64,000 nucleotides of DNA, taken from positions 1 through 64,000 of the forward strand of contig NZ_RXLQ01000022.1 of NCBI RefSeq assembly GCF_003953935.1, in the 5' to 3' direction. The translations under genes and the position numbers were made by a program. Under the pieces are notes generated by a model, which had not been told where the DNA came from, did not search any database, and saw nothing but the letters and a program-made list of their open reading frames with translations. Shown here in pieces: positions 17,652 through 26,960 of the stretch (within the stretch, counting starts at the first letter, position 1; each line of letters starts with the position of its first letter). The DNA is from Massilia atriviolacea. GTDB taxonomy: Bacteria; Pseudomonadota; Gammaproteobacteria; Burkholderiales; Burkholderiaceae_D.

Positions 17652-18905
17652 ATGAAACTCAAACAAATCAAATTCTTCCTGGCCGCGGCCGGCCTGGTCA
17701 CCCTGGCAGGCGCGGCGCAAGCCGCACCGCAGGTCGAAGTGCTGCACTACTGGACCTCCGGCGGCGAAGCCAAATCGATCGCCGAACTGAAGAAAATGAT
17801 GGAAGCCAAAGGCGTCGTCTGGAAAGACTTCGCGGTCGCTGGCGGCGCCGGCGAAAACGCCACCACCGCCCTGAAAGCGCGCGTGATCGCCAACAGCCCG
17901 CCGACCTCGGCCCAGATCAAGGGCCCGGCCATCCAGGAATGGGGCAATGAAGGCGTGCTGGCCAATATCGACAGCGCCGCCACCGCCGGCAAATGGGACA
18001 GCCTGCTGCCCCCGGTCATCTCCAACGTGATGAAATACAAGGGCCACTACGTCGCCGCACCGGTCAACGTGCACCGCGTCAACTGGCTGTGGATCAACCC
18101 GGCGGTGCTGGCCAAGGCCGGCGCCAAGACCCCGACCAACTTCGACGAATTCTTCGCCGCCGCCGACAAGATCAAGAAGGCCGGCCTGGTGGCGATCGCC
18201 CACGGCGGCCAGCCATGGCAGGACGCGACCATCTTCGAAACGGTGGTGCTGGGCGTCGGCGGCGCCGACTTCTACAACAAGTCGCTCGTCAAGCTCGACC
18301 AGGCCAGCCTGACCGGCCCGACCATGATCAAGTCCTTCGAAACGTTGGCGAAAATCAAGACCTACATCGACAAGGATGCCGCCGGCCGCGACTGGAACCT
18401 GGCCACCGCCATGGTCATCAACGGCAAGGCCGGCATGCAGTTCATGGGCGACTGGGCCAAGGGCGAATTCACCGCCGCCGGCAAGGTCGCGGGCAAGGAC
18501 TTCCTGTGCGTGGCCGCACCGGGCACCGAGAAATCGTTCACCTTCAACATCGATTCGCTGGCCATGTTCACGGTCAAGAATCCGGAAGAGCAGAAAGCCC
18601 AGCTGACCCTGGCGTCGGCCGTGATGAGCCCGGAATTCCAGGAAGTGTTCAACCTGAACAAGGGTTCGATCCCGGCGCGCGCCAACATCGCCCGCACCAA
18701 GTTCGACAGCTGCGCCACCAAGTCGATGGATGACATGGCCACCAGCAACAAGGGCAATGCCCTGCTGCCGAGCCTGGCCCACGGCATGGCGCTCGACTCG
18801 GCCAAGGCCGGCGCGATCCAGGACGTGATCGCCAAGTTCATGAACTCGGCCATGACGCCACAGGCAGCGGTGCAGGCACTGGCCAAAGCGGCAAAAACGC
18901 AATAA
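17652..18905 (+). CDS. gtsA: Sugar ABC transporter periplasmic binding protein (GtsA-like)
   Basis: The protein has 417 residues. The signal peptide ends at AGAAQAAP. The mature protein has the extracellular binding-protein family 1 pattern with aromatic residues in VLHYWTSGGE, a GGAGENA loop and FMGDWAKGEF. It resembles Pseudomonas GtsA, the glucose and mannose binding protein. The ATG at 17652 is preferred to an in-frame TTG at 17637; a GGAG precedes it at a slightly long distance. The two permease genes and ATPase gene follow on the same strand. Confidence 0.9.
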   Translation: MKLKQIKFFLAAAGLVTLAGAAQAAPQVEVLHYWTSGGEAKSIAELKKMMEAKGVVWKDFAVAGGAGENATTALKARVIANSPPTSAQIKGPAIQEWGNEGVLANIDSAATAGKWDSLLPPVISNVMKYKGHYVAAPVNVHRVNWLWINPAVLAKAGAKTPTNFDEFFAAADKIKKAGLVAIAHGGQPWQDATIFETVVLGVGGADFYNKSLVKLDQASLTGPTMIKSFETLAKIKTYIDKDAAGRDWNLATAMVINGKAGMQFMGDWAKGEFTAAGKVAGKDFLCVAAPGTEKSFTFNIDSLAMFTVKNPEEQKAQLTLASAVMSPEFQEVFNLNKGSIPARANIARTKFDSCATKSMDDMATSNKGNALLPSLAHGMALDSAKAGAIQDVIAKFMNSAMTPQAAVQALAKAAKTQ

Positions 18906-19018
18906 GCTTCCCGTAGCACCTCCGCGCGGCCCACGGCCGCGCGCGCACCTGCCAGGCCGGCTCGCGCATCTGTTCAGGCACGAGGCCGGCCTGCACCCGT
19001 CTTTTGGAGATCTAATTC

Positions 19019-19969
19019 ATGTCCGCTTCCTCCCTGACTTCCAGTCAAGGGCCGCAGGCGCGCACGCGCGCCCCCGCGGTTCCCTCGCGCTGGGCCGCCC
19101 GCGTCGACGCAGCGATGGCGCGCCTGATGCTCGCGCCCACCATCCTGATGTCGCTGGTATTCGTGTACGGCTTCATCGTGCTGACGGCATTCCTGTCGCT
19201 GACCGAATCGCGCATGATGCCGCGCTTCGAATACGCCGGCTTCGGCCAGTACACCGCCCTGTTCGGCCTGGACCGCTGGTGGACCGCCGCCGCCAACCTG
19301 GGCATCTTCGGTGGCCTGTTCATCGTGCTGTGCCTGGCGATCGGCCTGACCATCGCCATCCTGCTCGACCAGCGCATCCGCGCCGAAGGCGCCCTGCGCG
19401 CAATCTACCTGTATCCGATGGCGCTGTCGTTCATCGTCACCGGCGCGGCCTGGAAGTGGATTCTCAACCCCGGCCTCGGGCTGGAAAAAATGCTGCACGA
19501 CTGGGGTTTCACGAACGCCCGCCTGGACTGGCTGGTGGACTCCGAGATGTCGATCTACACGGTCGTCATCGCCGGCGTGTGGCAATCGTCCGGCTTCGTG
19601 ATGGCGCTGTTCCTGGCCGGCCTGCGCGGCGTCGACGACGCCATCATCAAGGCCGCCATGGTCGACGGCGCCAGCCTGCCGACGATCTACCTGCGCATCG
19701 TCATCCCGGCGCTGCGTCCGGTGTTCTTCAGCGTGCTGCTGGTGCTGTCGCACATCGCCATCAAGAGTTTCGACCTGGTGATGGCGCTGACCGCCGGCGG
19801 ACCGGGCACCTCGTCCGACGTGCCGGCCATTTTCATGTACCAGTTCTCGTTCACGCGCGGCCAGCTGGGCCTGGGCGCGGCATCGGCCATGATGATGCTG
19901 GCCACCGTGCTGGCGGTGCTGGTGCCGCTCATGTACCTCGAAACCAAAGGAGCCCGCCATGGTCGCTGA
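19019..19969 (+). CDS. gtsB: Sugar ABC transporter permease (GtsB-like)
   Basis: The protein has 316 residues and about six membrane segments after a cytoplasmic amino tail of about 35 residues. The EAA loop that contacts the ATPase is visible as IKAAMVDGASLPTIYLRIVI. It is of the MalF type for CUT1 sugar importers. Its end overlaps the start of the second permease gene by 11 bases, so the two are coupled. Confidence 0.92.
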   Translation: MSASSLTSSQGPQARTRAPAVPSRWAARVDAAMARLMLAPTILMSLVFVYGFIVLTAFLSLTESRMMPRFEYAGFGQYTALFGLDRWWTAAANLGIFGGLFIVLCLAIGLTIAILLDQRIRAEGALRAIYLYPMALSFIVTGAAWKWILNPGLGLEKMLHDWGFTNARLDWLVDSEMSIYTVVIAGVWQSSGFVMALFLAGLRGVDDAIIKAAMVDGASLPTIYLRIVIPALRPVFFSVLLVLSHIAIKSFDLVMALTAGGPGTSSDVPAIFMYQFSFTRGQLGLGAASAMMMLATVLAVLVPLMYLETKGARHGR

Positions 19970-20825
19970 ACAAAGCCGCCTCACCCCCGGGCGGATTCTC
20001 ATCTACGCGCTGCTGGCGCTGGTGGCGCTGTACTACCTGGCGCCGCTGTACGTGATGCTGACCACGTCCTTCAAGTCGCTCGAGCAGATCCGCACCGGCA
20101 CCATCCTCGACCTGCCGATGCAGCCGAGCACCGAGGCCTGGACGCGCGCCTGGAGCGGCGCCTGCACCGGCGTGCGCTGCGAGGGCCTGGCGCCCTACTT
20201 CTGGAACTCGGTCAGCATGACCATTCCGGCGGTGCTCATTTCGAGCCTGATCGGATCGATCAACGGCTACGTGCTGGCGCACTGGCGCTTCCGCGGTTCG
20301 AACGTGGTGTTTACGGCCCTGATGGTCGGCTGCTTCATCCCCTTCCAGGTGGTGATCCTGCCGATGGCGCGCCTGCTCGGCATGTTCGGGCTGTCGAATA
20401 CCACCACGGGCCTGATCATCGTCCACATCATCTACGGGGTGGCGTTTACCACGCTGTTCTTCCGTAACTACTACGTCACGGTACCGGAAGAACTGGTCAA
20501 CGCCGCGCGCATCGACGGCGCCGGCTTCTTTACCATTTACCGCCGCGTGATCTTCCCGCTGTCGCTGCCGATCTTCATGGTGTGCTTCATCTGGCAGTTC
20601 ACCCAGATCTGGAACGACTTCCTGTTCGGCGTGGTGTTCGGCGGGGCCGATGCGCAGCCGGTCACGGTCGCGCTGAACAACCTGGTCAACACCTCGACCG
20701 GCGTCACCGAATACAACGTTAACATGGCCGCGGCCATCATCGCCGCTCTGCCGACCCTGGGGCTGTACCTGGTGGCCGGCAAGTACTTCGTGCGCGGGCT
20801 GACCGCCGGCGCGGTCAAGGGCTGA
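19959..20825 (+). CDS. gtsC: Sugar ABC transporter permease (GtsC-like)
   Basis: The protein has 288 residues and six membrane segments. It is of the MalG type, with the EAA loop VNAARIDGAGFFTIYRRVIF. A good AAAGGAG stands before the ATG inside the end of gtsB. The first periplasmic loop has two cysteines (GACTGVRCEG) that could form a disulfide. With GtsB it forms the membrane channel. Confidence 0.92.
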   Translation: MVAEQSRLTPGRILIYALLALVALYYLAPLYVMLTTSFKSLEQIRTGTILDLPMQPSTEAWTRAWSGACTGVRCEGLAPYFWNSVSMTIPAVLISSLIGSINGYVLAHWRFRGSNVVFTALMVGCFIPFQVVILPMARLLGMFGLSNTTTGLIIVHIIYGVAFTTLFFRNYYVTVPEELVNAARIDGAGFFTIYRRVIFPLSLPIFMVCFIWQFTQIWNDFLFGVVFGGADAQPVTVALNNLVNTSTGVTEYNVNMAAAIIAALPTLGLYLVAGKYFVRGLTAGAVKG

Positions 20826-20858
20826 TTTCAACTCATTCAAGGCAGGAGAAACACAACG

Positions 20859-21989
20859 ATGGCCAGTTTATCGATTCGCAATGTGCGCAAGGTGTACCCG
20901 AACGGCGCTGAAATTTTAAAAGGCATCAACCTCGAAATCGAGGATGGACAGTTCCTGATCCTGGTCGGCGGCTCCGGCTGCGGCAAGTCGACCTTGCTGA
21001 ACATGATCGCCGGCCTGGAGTCGGTGTCGGAAGGCGAAATCCTGATCGGCGAGCGCGTGGTCAACGACGTGCCGCCCAAGTCGCGCGACATCGCCATGGT
21101 GTTCCAGTCGTACGCGCTGTATCCGACCATGACGGTGCGCGAGAATATCTCGTTCGGCCTGGGCATCCGCAAGGTGCCCAAGGCGGAACAGGAAAAGATC
21201 GTGGCGCGCGTGGCCGAAACCCTGCAGATGACCCACCTGCTCGACCGCAAGCCGGCCTTGCTGTCGGGCGGGCAGCGCCAGCGCGTGGCCATGGGGCGCG
21301 CCATTGCGCGCGACCCGTCGCTGTTCCTGTTCGACGAACCGCTGTCGAACCTGGACGCCAAGCTGCGCGTGGAGATGCGCGCCGAGATCAAGCTGATGCA
21401 CCAGCGCCTGGGCACGACCATCGTCTACGTGACCCACGACCAGATCGAAGCGATGACCCTGGGCGACAAGATCGCCGTCATGCGCGACGGCGTGGTGCAG
21501 CAGTACGGCACCCCGCAAGAGATCTACGACCGTCCGGACAATCTGTACGTGGCCGGCTTCATCGGCTCGCCGTCGATGAACTTCCTGAAGGGCAAACTGG
21601 TGCAGCACGGCGGCGGCACCGCCTTCACGCTCGACGTCGACGGCGACATCGCCCTGCTGCCGCTGCCGGCCGGCGGCAAGGAATACGGCGCCTGGCACGG
21701 GCGCGAAGTCATCCTCGGCATCCGTCCGGAGCACGTCACCGACGCCCTGAGCGCGCGCCAGTCGGGCGCCCACGAAGGCTACGCGCCGACCGAGGTGACC
21801 TGCCTGGTCGAAATGACCGAACCGACCGGTCCCGATACGCTGGTGTTTACCTGGGTCGGCGGCGTGCGCGCCACCTGCCGCACGCACCCGCGCGCGCATG
21901 CCATGCCGGGTGAGCGCATCAGCCTCGCCTTCGACCTGTCGCATGCGATCCTGTTCGATCCGGCCACGGAACAACGCTTGGGAGCATAA
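20859..21989 (+). CDS. ugpC: Sugar ABC transporter ATP-binding protein (UgpC/MsmK type)
   Basis: The protein has 376 residues. Walker [10 protein letters not shown] is at 37-45, the signature LSGGQ at 135-139 and Walker B LFLFDE at 155-160, followed by the switch histidine in VTHDQ. The carboxyl 130 residues form the TOBE/OB regulatory domain typical of CUT1 ATPases, with the IRPEHV motif. It is the last gene of the uptake operon, 33 bases after the second permease gene. ATPases of this type often serve more than one sugar importer. Confidence 0.95.
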   Translation: MASLSIRNVRKVYPNGAEILKGINLEIEDGQFLILVGGSGCGKSTLLNMIAGLESVSEGEILIGERVVNDVPPKSRDIAMVFQSYALYPTMTVRENISFGLGIRKVPKAEQEKIVARVAETLQMTHLLDRKPALLSGGQRQRVAMGRAIARDPSLFLFDEPLSNLDAKLRVEMRAEIKLMHQRLGTTIVYVTHDQIEAMTLGDKIAVMRDGVVQQYGTPQEIYDRPDNLYVAGFIGSPSMNFLKGKLVQHGGGTAFTLDVDGDIALLPLPAGGKEYGAWHGREVILGIRPEHVTDALSARQSGAHEGYAPTEVTCLVEMTEPTGPDTLVFTWVGGVRATCRTHPRAHAMPGERISLAFDLSHAILFDPATEQRLGA

Positions 21990-22104
21990 AGGCGGCATCC
22001 GGCAGCCGTTTTGGATGGCTTGAGCGAACTTTAGGCGATAATAGCGGCTCGCGCCGGCACGGCGCCCGATCCGCCTGTTCATCCGCTTATCATTCTGCTC
22101 ATAT

Positions 22105-22884
22105 ATGCAACACGCCGCACCCACTGAACGTCCCCCGGTCGCCCTCGTGACCGGCGCCGGACGCCGCATCGGCCGCGCCATCGCGCTCGGCCTGGCGCGC
22201 GCCGGCTGGGACGTGGCGCTGCACTACCGCAGCTCGGAAGCGCAGGCGCGCGAGGTGGCCGACGCGATTTGCGCACTGGGCCGCCGCGCCGCCCTGCTGC
22301 AATGCGACCTGGCCGACGAAGCCGGCGTGCGCGCCCTGGTGGGCCGCGCGGCGCAGGAGCTGGGCGCGGTCGGCTGCGTCGTCAACAACGCCTCCCAGTT
22401 CGATTTCGACAGCGCCGCCGACTTTTCGCCGGCGCTGCTGGCGCAGCACATGCAGGCCAACGTGGCAGCACCGATCCTGCTGGCCCAGGCCCTGCACGCG
22501 GCCACCCCCGCAGGCAGCCAGGCGGTGGTCATCAACCTGCTCGACCAGAAGCTGTACAACCTCAATCCCGACTTCCTGTCGTACACCCTGTCCAAGGCCG
22601 CCCTGCACACTGCCACCAGCATGCTGGCGCAAGCGCTGGCGCCCACGGTGCGCGTGGTCGGGGTGGCGCCCGGGATCACCATGGTCTCGGGCGAACAGAC
22701 CGAGGCCGGCTTCGCCAAAGCCCACCAGGCCACGCCGCTGGGGCAATCGAGCACGCCGGACGACATCGTCGACGCGGTGTGCTACCTGGCCGGCGCGCGC
22801 GCCGTCACCGGCACCACCCTGGTGGTCGACGGCGGCCAGCACCTGGTGCCGCTGGCGCGCGACGTGATGTTCCTTACCAAATAA
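22105..22884 (+). CDS. Short-chain dehydrogenase, pteridine reductase-like (FolM/PTR1 type)
   Basis: The protein has 259 residues. The NADPH-binding motif TGAGRRIG (16-23), with an arginine at the PTR1-specific place, the NNAS motif, the catalytic YTLSK and the VAPG segment are all present. Its position 20 bases ahead of folB supports a role in pterin or dihydrofolate reduction. The exact substrate is not proven by sequence. Confidence 0.85.
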   Translation: MQHAAPTERPPVALVTGAGRRIGRAIALGLARAGWDVALHYRSSEAQAREVADAICALGRRAALLQCDLADEAGVRALVGRAAQELGAVGCVVNNASQFDFDSAADFSPALLAQHMQANVAAPILLAQALHAATPAGSQAVVINLLDQKLYNLNPDFLSYTLSKAALHTATSMLAQALAPTVRVVGVAPGITMVSGEQTEAGFAKAHQATPLGQSSTPDDIVDAVCYLAGARAVTGTTLVVDGGQHLVPLARDVMFLTK

Positions 22885-22904
22885 AACAACCTGAAAGACT
22901 CCCT

Positions 22905-23303
22905 ATGCTGTCCGCCCTGTCCCACCCCAAGCTGAGCGCCTGCCGCCGCCTGTTCCTGCGCAATTACGAAGTGATGATCAACATCGGCGTGCACGACTTC
23001 GAGAAAAAGGGCGAGCAGCGCGTCCTGATCAACGTCGACCTGTACATTCCGCTGGCGCTGTCCACGCCCAAGGACGACCAGCTGGCCGAAGTGGTCGACT
23101 ACGACTTCATGCGCGAAACCATCGCGCGCCGCATGGCCCAGGGCCACGTGCATCTGCAGGAGACCCTGTGCGACGACGTGGTGCGGGCGATGCTGGCGCA
23201 CCCGAACGTGCACGCGGTGCGGGTGTCGACCATGAAGCCGGATGTGTATCCCGACTGCGAAGGCGTCGGCGTCGAAGTATTCCAGATCAAGGAAACAGCA
23301 TGA
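22905..23303 (+). CDS. folB: Dihydroneopterin aldolase
   Basis: The protein has 132 residues and belongs to the FolB family. The opening [20 protein letters not shown] pattern and the conserved glutamate in HLQETLCD are visible. The enzyme makes 6-hydroxymethyl-dihydropterin for folate synthesis. Its TGA overlaps the ATG of ttcA (ATGA), so the two are coupled. Confidence 0.9.
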   Translation: MLSALSHPKLSACRRLFLRNYEVMINIGVHDFEKKGEQRVLINVDLYIPLALSTPKDDQLAEVVDYDFMRETIARRMAQGHVHLQETLCDDVVRAMLAHPNVHAVRVSTMKPDVYPDCEGVGVEVFQIKETA

Positions 23304-24211
23304 GCGAAGCGGACACCATCGAACGCGGCGAGCGCAGCGAAGACAAGGTCGCCTACGAAAACAACAAGCTGCACAAGCGCCTGTGCCGCCAGGTCGGCCA
23401 GGCCATCGGCGACTTCAACATGATCGAAGACGGCGACAAGGTGATGGTGTGCCTGTCGGGCGGCAAGGATAGCTACGCGCTGCTCGATATCCTGCTGACG
23501 CTGCGCGAGCGCGCACCGATCCATTTCGAGATCGTGGCCGTCAACCTGGACCAGAAGCAGCCGAACTTCCCGGCCGATATCCTGCCGGCCTACCTGACCA
23601 AACTGGGCGTGCCTTTCCATATCGAGAACCAGGATACCTACAGCATCGTCAAGCGCCTGATCCCGGAAGGGAAGACCACCTGCTCGCTGTGTTCGCGCCT
23701 GCGGCGCGGGATCCTGTACCGGGTGGCCGATGAACTGGGCTGCAACAAGATCGCGCTGGGCCACCACCGCGACGACATCCTCGAGACCTTCTTCCTGAAT
23801 ATGTTCTTCGGCGGGAAGCTCAAGGGCATGCCGGCCAAGCTGGTCTCGGACGACGGCAAGCACATGGTGATCCGCCCGATGGCGTATGTGAAGGAAGCCG
23901 ATTCGGAGCGCTACGCCGAGGTCAAGCAGTTCCCGATCATCCCGTGCGACCTGTGCGGCTCGCAGGAGAATTTGCAGCGCAAGCAGATCAAGAACCTGAT
24001 GCGCGAATGGGAGAAAAAATATCCTGGCCGGGTCGAGAGCATTTTCTCGTCGCTGTCGACCGTGGTGCCGTCGCACCTGATGGACCAGGATCTGTTCGGG
24101 TTCAAGGACATCAAGGCCGATGGCGTGGCCAGCCCGCTGGGCGATATCGCCTTCGACGAGGAGCCGTGTTCGACGCCGGTGATGGGGACGATTGCGCTGC
24201 AGCCGATGTGA
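23300..24211 (+). CDS. ttcA: tRNA 2-thiocytidine(32) synthetase
   Basis: The protein has 303 residues. The PP-loop SGGKDS is at 53-58. The two CxxC pairs of TtcA ([10 protein letters not shown] and PCDLCGSQ) are intact and hold its iron-sulfur cluster. The conserved LGHHRDD motif is also present. The enzyme thiolates C32 of some tRNAs. It closes the folate-ttcA operon and is followed by a clear terminator. Confidence 0.96.
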   Translation: MSEADTIERGERSEDKVAYENNKLHKRLCRQVGQAIGDFNMIEDGDKVMVCLSGGKDSYALLDILLTLRERAPIHFEIVAVNLDQKQPNFPADILPAYLTKLGVPFHIENQDTYSIVKRLIPEGKTTCSLCSRLRRGILYRVADELGCNKIALGHHRDDILETFFLNMFFGGKLKGMPAKLVSDDGKHMVIRPMAYVKEADSERYAEVKQFPIIPCDLCGSQENLQRKQIKNLMREWEKKYPGRVESIFSSLSTVVPSHLMDQDLFGFKDIKADGVASPLGDIAFDEEPCSTPVMGTIALQPM

Positions 24212-24231
24212 ATCCCTGCCGTTTCGACCGG

Positions 24232-24255
24232 AAGCCCGCTGATGCGGGCTTTTTT
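24232..24255 (+). terminator. Rho-independent terminator of the folB-ttcA operon
   Basis: A GC-rich stem AAGCCCGC/GCGGGCTT with a four-base loop is followed by a run of six T. It begins about 20 bases after the ttcA stop. Confidence 0.9.
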
Positions 24256-24369
24256 ACGCCGGCTATACCACATGCGTGGTTCCGGCAACAGTCGGAACAT
24301 CGATCTCAGGCCTGTTTCGATCAGTATTAGACGCCGGGGGAACGCTTGAGTTGCCTCAGTGTGAACTGC

Positions 24370-24421
24370 TTGCGCCCATCGCCGACTACGCTACAATGCA
24401 ACATGTACGATTTATTGTACA
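24370..24421 (+). promoter_or_regulatory. Promoter and TGTACA-type operator of yefM-yoeB
   Basis: A -35 box TTGCGC (24370-24375) is followed by a 16-base spacer and a -10 box TACAAT (24392-24397). Just downstream are TGTACG (24404-24409) and TGTACA (24416-24421), forming an inverted pair. YefM of E. coli represses its own operon by binding palindromes with a TGTACA core, so this is the likely autoregulatory site. The leader to the start codon is about 110 bases. Confidence 0.6.
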
Positions 24422-24518
24422 TATTATCCACCGAAAGTATCGTCCAGCTCATTCAAGGAATTATCACCTGATCGATCTGAAAGTCACAGCATCGCAGACG
24501 GGACAAGGAGCACAAAAG

Positions 24519-24818
24519 ATGAGAATCATAAATTTTTCCGATGCCCGCAACAGCCTGAGGGCGGTGATCGATCAGGTTGTAGAGGATGCGGATGTCACGG
24601 TGATTTCACGCAGGGATGCGCCGGATGCCGTCGTCATGTCCTTCGACCACTACAGTAGTTTAATCGAGACAGTTTACCTGCTTAGTTCGCCGGCTAACGC
24701 TGCGCACCTGGCGAGATCGCTTGAGCAAGCGCGTGCTGGTAAAGCGAAGCATCGGGAGCTGATCGAGGTGTCCGGCGCTGAGGAAAATTCACATGCGAAA
24801 CCTGCAATTCACGGATGA
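24519..24818 (+). CDS. yefM: YefM/Phd-family antitoxin
   Basis: The protein has 99 residues. The amino half has the Phd/YefM pattern: INFSDARNSLRAVIDQV, then VTVISRRDAPDAVVMSFDHY. The carboxyl tail is charged and probably wraps the toxin. The ATG at 24519 follows AAGGAG at a spacing of eight. It overlaps the toxin gene by 26 bases. Confidence 0.92.
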   Translation: MRIINFSDARNSLRAVIDQVVEDADVTVISRRDAPDAVVMSFDHYSSLIETVYLLSSPANAAHLARSLEQARAGKAKHRELIEVSGAEENSHAKPAIHG

Positions 24819-25050
24819 GTGCTGGAACGACTATGTTTATTGGCAAACTCAGGACAAAAAAACGTTAAAGCGTATCAATGCTTTAATTATGGAAGCTCTG
24901 CGGAATCCGTTCGAAGGAATCGGCAAACCAGAGCCGCTCAAGGGGAACTTGTCGGGATACTGGTCCAGACGAATCGACGATACCAATCGTCTGATTTATG
25001 AAGCTGACGATGAGCTTCTTACCATCATTTCTTGCCGCTATCACTACTGA
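24793..25050 (+). CDS. yoeB: YoeB/Txe-family toxin
   Basis: The protein has 85 residues, standard for YoeB, a ribosome-dependent mRNA endonuclease. The family motifs are intact: the glutamate of FEGIGKPEPLKG, SGYWSRRID, NRLIYE, and the carboxyl end SCRYHY with the catalytic histidine and terminal tyrosine. The toxin therefore looks functional. GC content is low compared with neighbours, which fits acquisition as a mobile module. Confidence 0.95.
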   Translation: MRNLQFTDECWNDYVYWQTQDKKTLKRINALIMEALRNPFEGIGKPEPLKGNLSGYWSRRIDDTNRLIYEADDELLTIISCRYHY

Positions 25051-25052
25051 AT

Positions 25053-25082
25053 AAACAGGGCCGATTCCACGGCCCTGTTTTT
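25053..25082. terminator. Bidirectional terminator between yoeB and the carboxypeptidase gene
   Basis: A stem AAACAGGGCC/GGCCCTGTTT encloses the loop GATTCCAC. It has A residues on one side and T residues on the other, so it can stop transcription from both converging genes. Confidence 0.85.
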
Positions 25083-25093
25083 CCTCCGCCCCC

Positions 25094-26860
25094 TTACGGC
25101 GTCACCGCCGTGCGCAGCACCGGATACAGGTTCAGGCGTTCGTCATACGAGGTATGCCGCTTCGCAAAGAACGCCAGCCGCGCGTCCGGATTTTTCGCAA
25201 ATGCCGGATCGCTGTCCACCTTTGCCTTGAACGCCGCCGCCAGCGCCGGATCGGCCGCCATCATCTCGCGCGCGACCTCCTCGGCCACGTAATCCTCCAT
25301 GTACTCCTTGCGCTCGAAGGCGGTGTTGAACATCCCCCACTGCAGCAGCGAGTCCGGACCGGCCGGTTCGAACAGGGCCACCACCAGGCGCGCCTTGGCC
25401 TGCGCCACCGGCACGAACAGCGCGCCCTTCTCGATCGCGCGCGGCTCCGCCTTCCACCCTCCCTGCACGCTCACGCGCACATGCGATTCGAGCGAGACCG
25501 GTGCGTACGTCACCTTCTCGGCGCGGAAGGTCTCGACTTCCGCCCTGGCCTGCGCCGCGCCCAGGGTGCGGTAGCTGATCCCGTGCTGGCCCAGCTTGCG
25601 CGCCACCATGGCCGCATGCGCCGCCGGCACGATATAGCCGGCTTTCGGCGCGCTGACCATCACGTCCGGCACGATCTCGTCGCGCAGCGGCACGGTCCAT
25701 ATCTGCGGTGTGGTTTCGTCGTAGCGCGTCATCAGGGCGCCCGAGACGTCCGACAGCGTGCGCGTGTACGCGTAGCCGCGGAAGTCGATCATGCGCTTTT
25801 TATCGGTCGCCTTGTAGGTCATGGGCAGCTCGGTGCCGCCCAGGCGCGCCGCGCGCGCATCGGCCTCGCGCGCCGCCGTTTGCCACGCCTTGCCGTGCTG
25901 CGCCACCTGGTCGAGCACCGACACCACCGAGTTGCGGGTGATGCGCACGCGGGTCGGATAGTCCTTCCACGCATGGGTCTCGACCAGCACGCCGATCCGG
26001 TTGCGCAAGGCAAAGTAGCCGGTCGAAAAACGCGGGTCCGACACGCCGTCGGCAAAGCCCGATTGCGGATTGTCTTCTTCGGCGAACGACATGTAGAACG
26101 GCTGCGGAATCGAGCCGAGCTTGGTGATATCGGCCAGCACGCCGGTGCGCAGCGCCAGCCCGGCCTTGCGGAACTCCACGTCGGCCGAGTGCACCGGCTC
26201 CACCTGGATCGAAATATCGTGTTCGAACTTGGCGCCGTTGGTCACGTGCAGGTCGACGTAGACCAGCGGGTCCCAGGCGTTCACCAGCGCCAGCATCGAT
26301 TGCATCTCGATCGAGTCGGCCTTGGCGTAGTCGCGGTTCAGGTTGAAGTTCTGGGCGGTGGTGCGCCAGCCCATTTCGACCGGGCCGCGCTGGTTCGGGC
26401 GGTTCCATTGCTTGAAGCGCTCATGCCCGTCGACGTTGAAGACCGGGACGAACAGCAGCACCTGCTTGTCCAGCGCTCCCGGCGCGGCGCGGTTTTCCAG
26501 CACCTCGCGCAGCGCCAGGAAACCGGCGTCCTTGCCGTCGATTTCGCCGGCGTGGATGCCGCCCTGGACCAGCACCACCGGCAGTGCGCGCGCCGCCGCT
26601 GCCTGCGGCGTGAATGCGCCGCTGCGCGTGACCACCAGCGCCTGCATCGGCCGCCCTTCCGGCGTGCGTCCGAACTCGATGCACCTGACCTGCTTCGGAT
26701 AGGCCTTCTGGAAGGCGGAACACAGGGCGATGACTTCGTCGTAGCGGCCGGTCTTCTGGAATTGCGAGCGCTCGGCGACGGTGCTCAGGTCGGGAGCGGC
26801 ATGGACGGTGGACAGGGAAAGGGCGGACAGCAGGGCAAGCAGCAGCGCAGAACGGATCAT
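25094..26860 (-). CDS. Secreted M14-family zinc carboxypeptidase
   Basis: The protein has 588 residues with a signal peptide ending at VHAAP (about 22). The zinc ligands of the M14 family are visible as H103 and E106 in GGIHAGEIDGK and H205 in YVDLHVTNG. The catalytic glutamate is probably in VLVETHAW (about residue 300). The peptidase domain fills the first 350 residues. The carboxyl 230 residues are an additional domain of unknown role. It is likely periplasmic or exported and removes C-terminal amino acids. Confidence 0.9.
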   Translation of the reverse strand: MIRSALLLALLSALSLSTVHAAPDLSTVAERSQFQKTGRYDEVIALCSAFQKAYPKQVRCIEFGRTPEGRPMQALVVTRSGAFTPQAAAARALPVVLVQGGIHAGEIDGKDAGFLALREVLENRAAPGALDKQVLLFVPVFNVDGHERFKQWNRPNQRGPVEMGWRTTAQNFNLNRDYAKADSIEMQSMLALVNAWDPLVYVDLHVTNGAKFEHDISIQVEPVHSADVEFRKAGLALRTGVLADITKLGSIPQPFYMSFAEEDNPQSGFADGVSDPRFSTGYFALRNRIGVLVETHAWKDYPTRVRITRNSVVSVLDQVAQHGKAWQTAAREADARAARLGGTELPMTYKATDKKRMIDFRGYAYTRTLSDVSGALMTRYDETTPQIWTVPLRDEIVPDVMVSAPKAGYIVPAAHAAMVARKLGQHGISYRTLGAAQARAEVETFRAEKVTYAPVSLESHVRVSVQGGWKAEPRAIEKGALFVPVAQAKARLVVALFEPAGPDSLLQWGMFNTAFERKEYMEDYVAEEVAREMMAADPALAAAFKAKVDSDPAFAKNPDARLAFFAKRHTSYDERLNLYPVLRTAVTP

Positions 26861-26960
26861 CGGTAAAGCTCCGGCAAAGTTGTCAATACAGGGCGCGTGA
26901 TGCGCGCGAACCGGAAATTATAGTCCGCTTTCGCGCCCTGTACCGGCAATCCGGCGTCGC

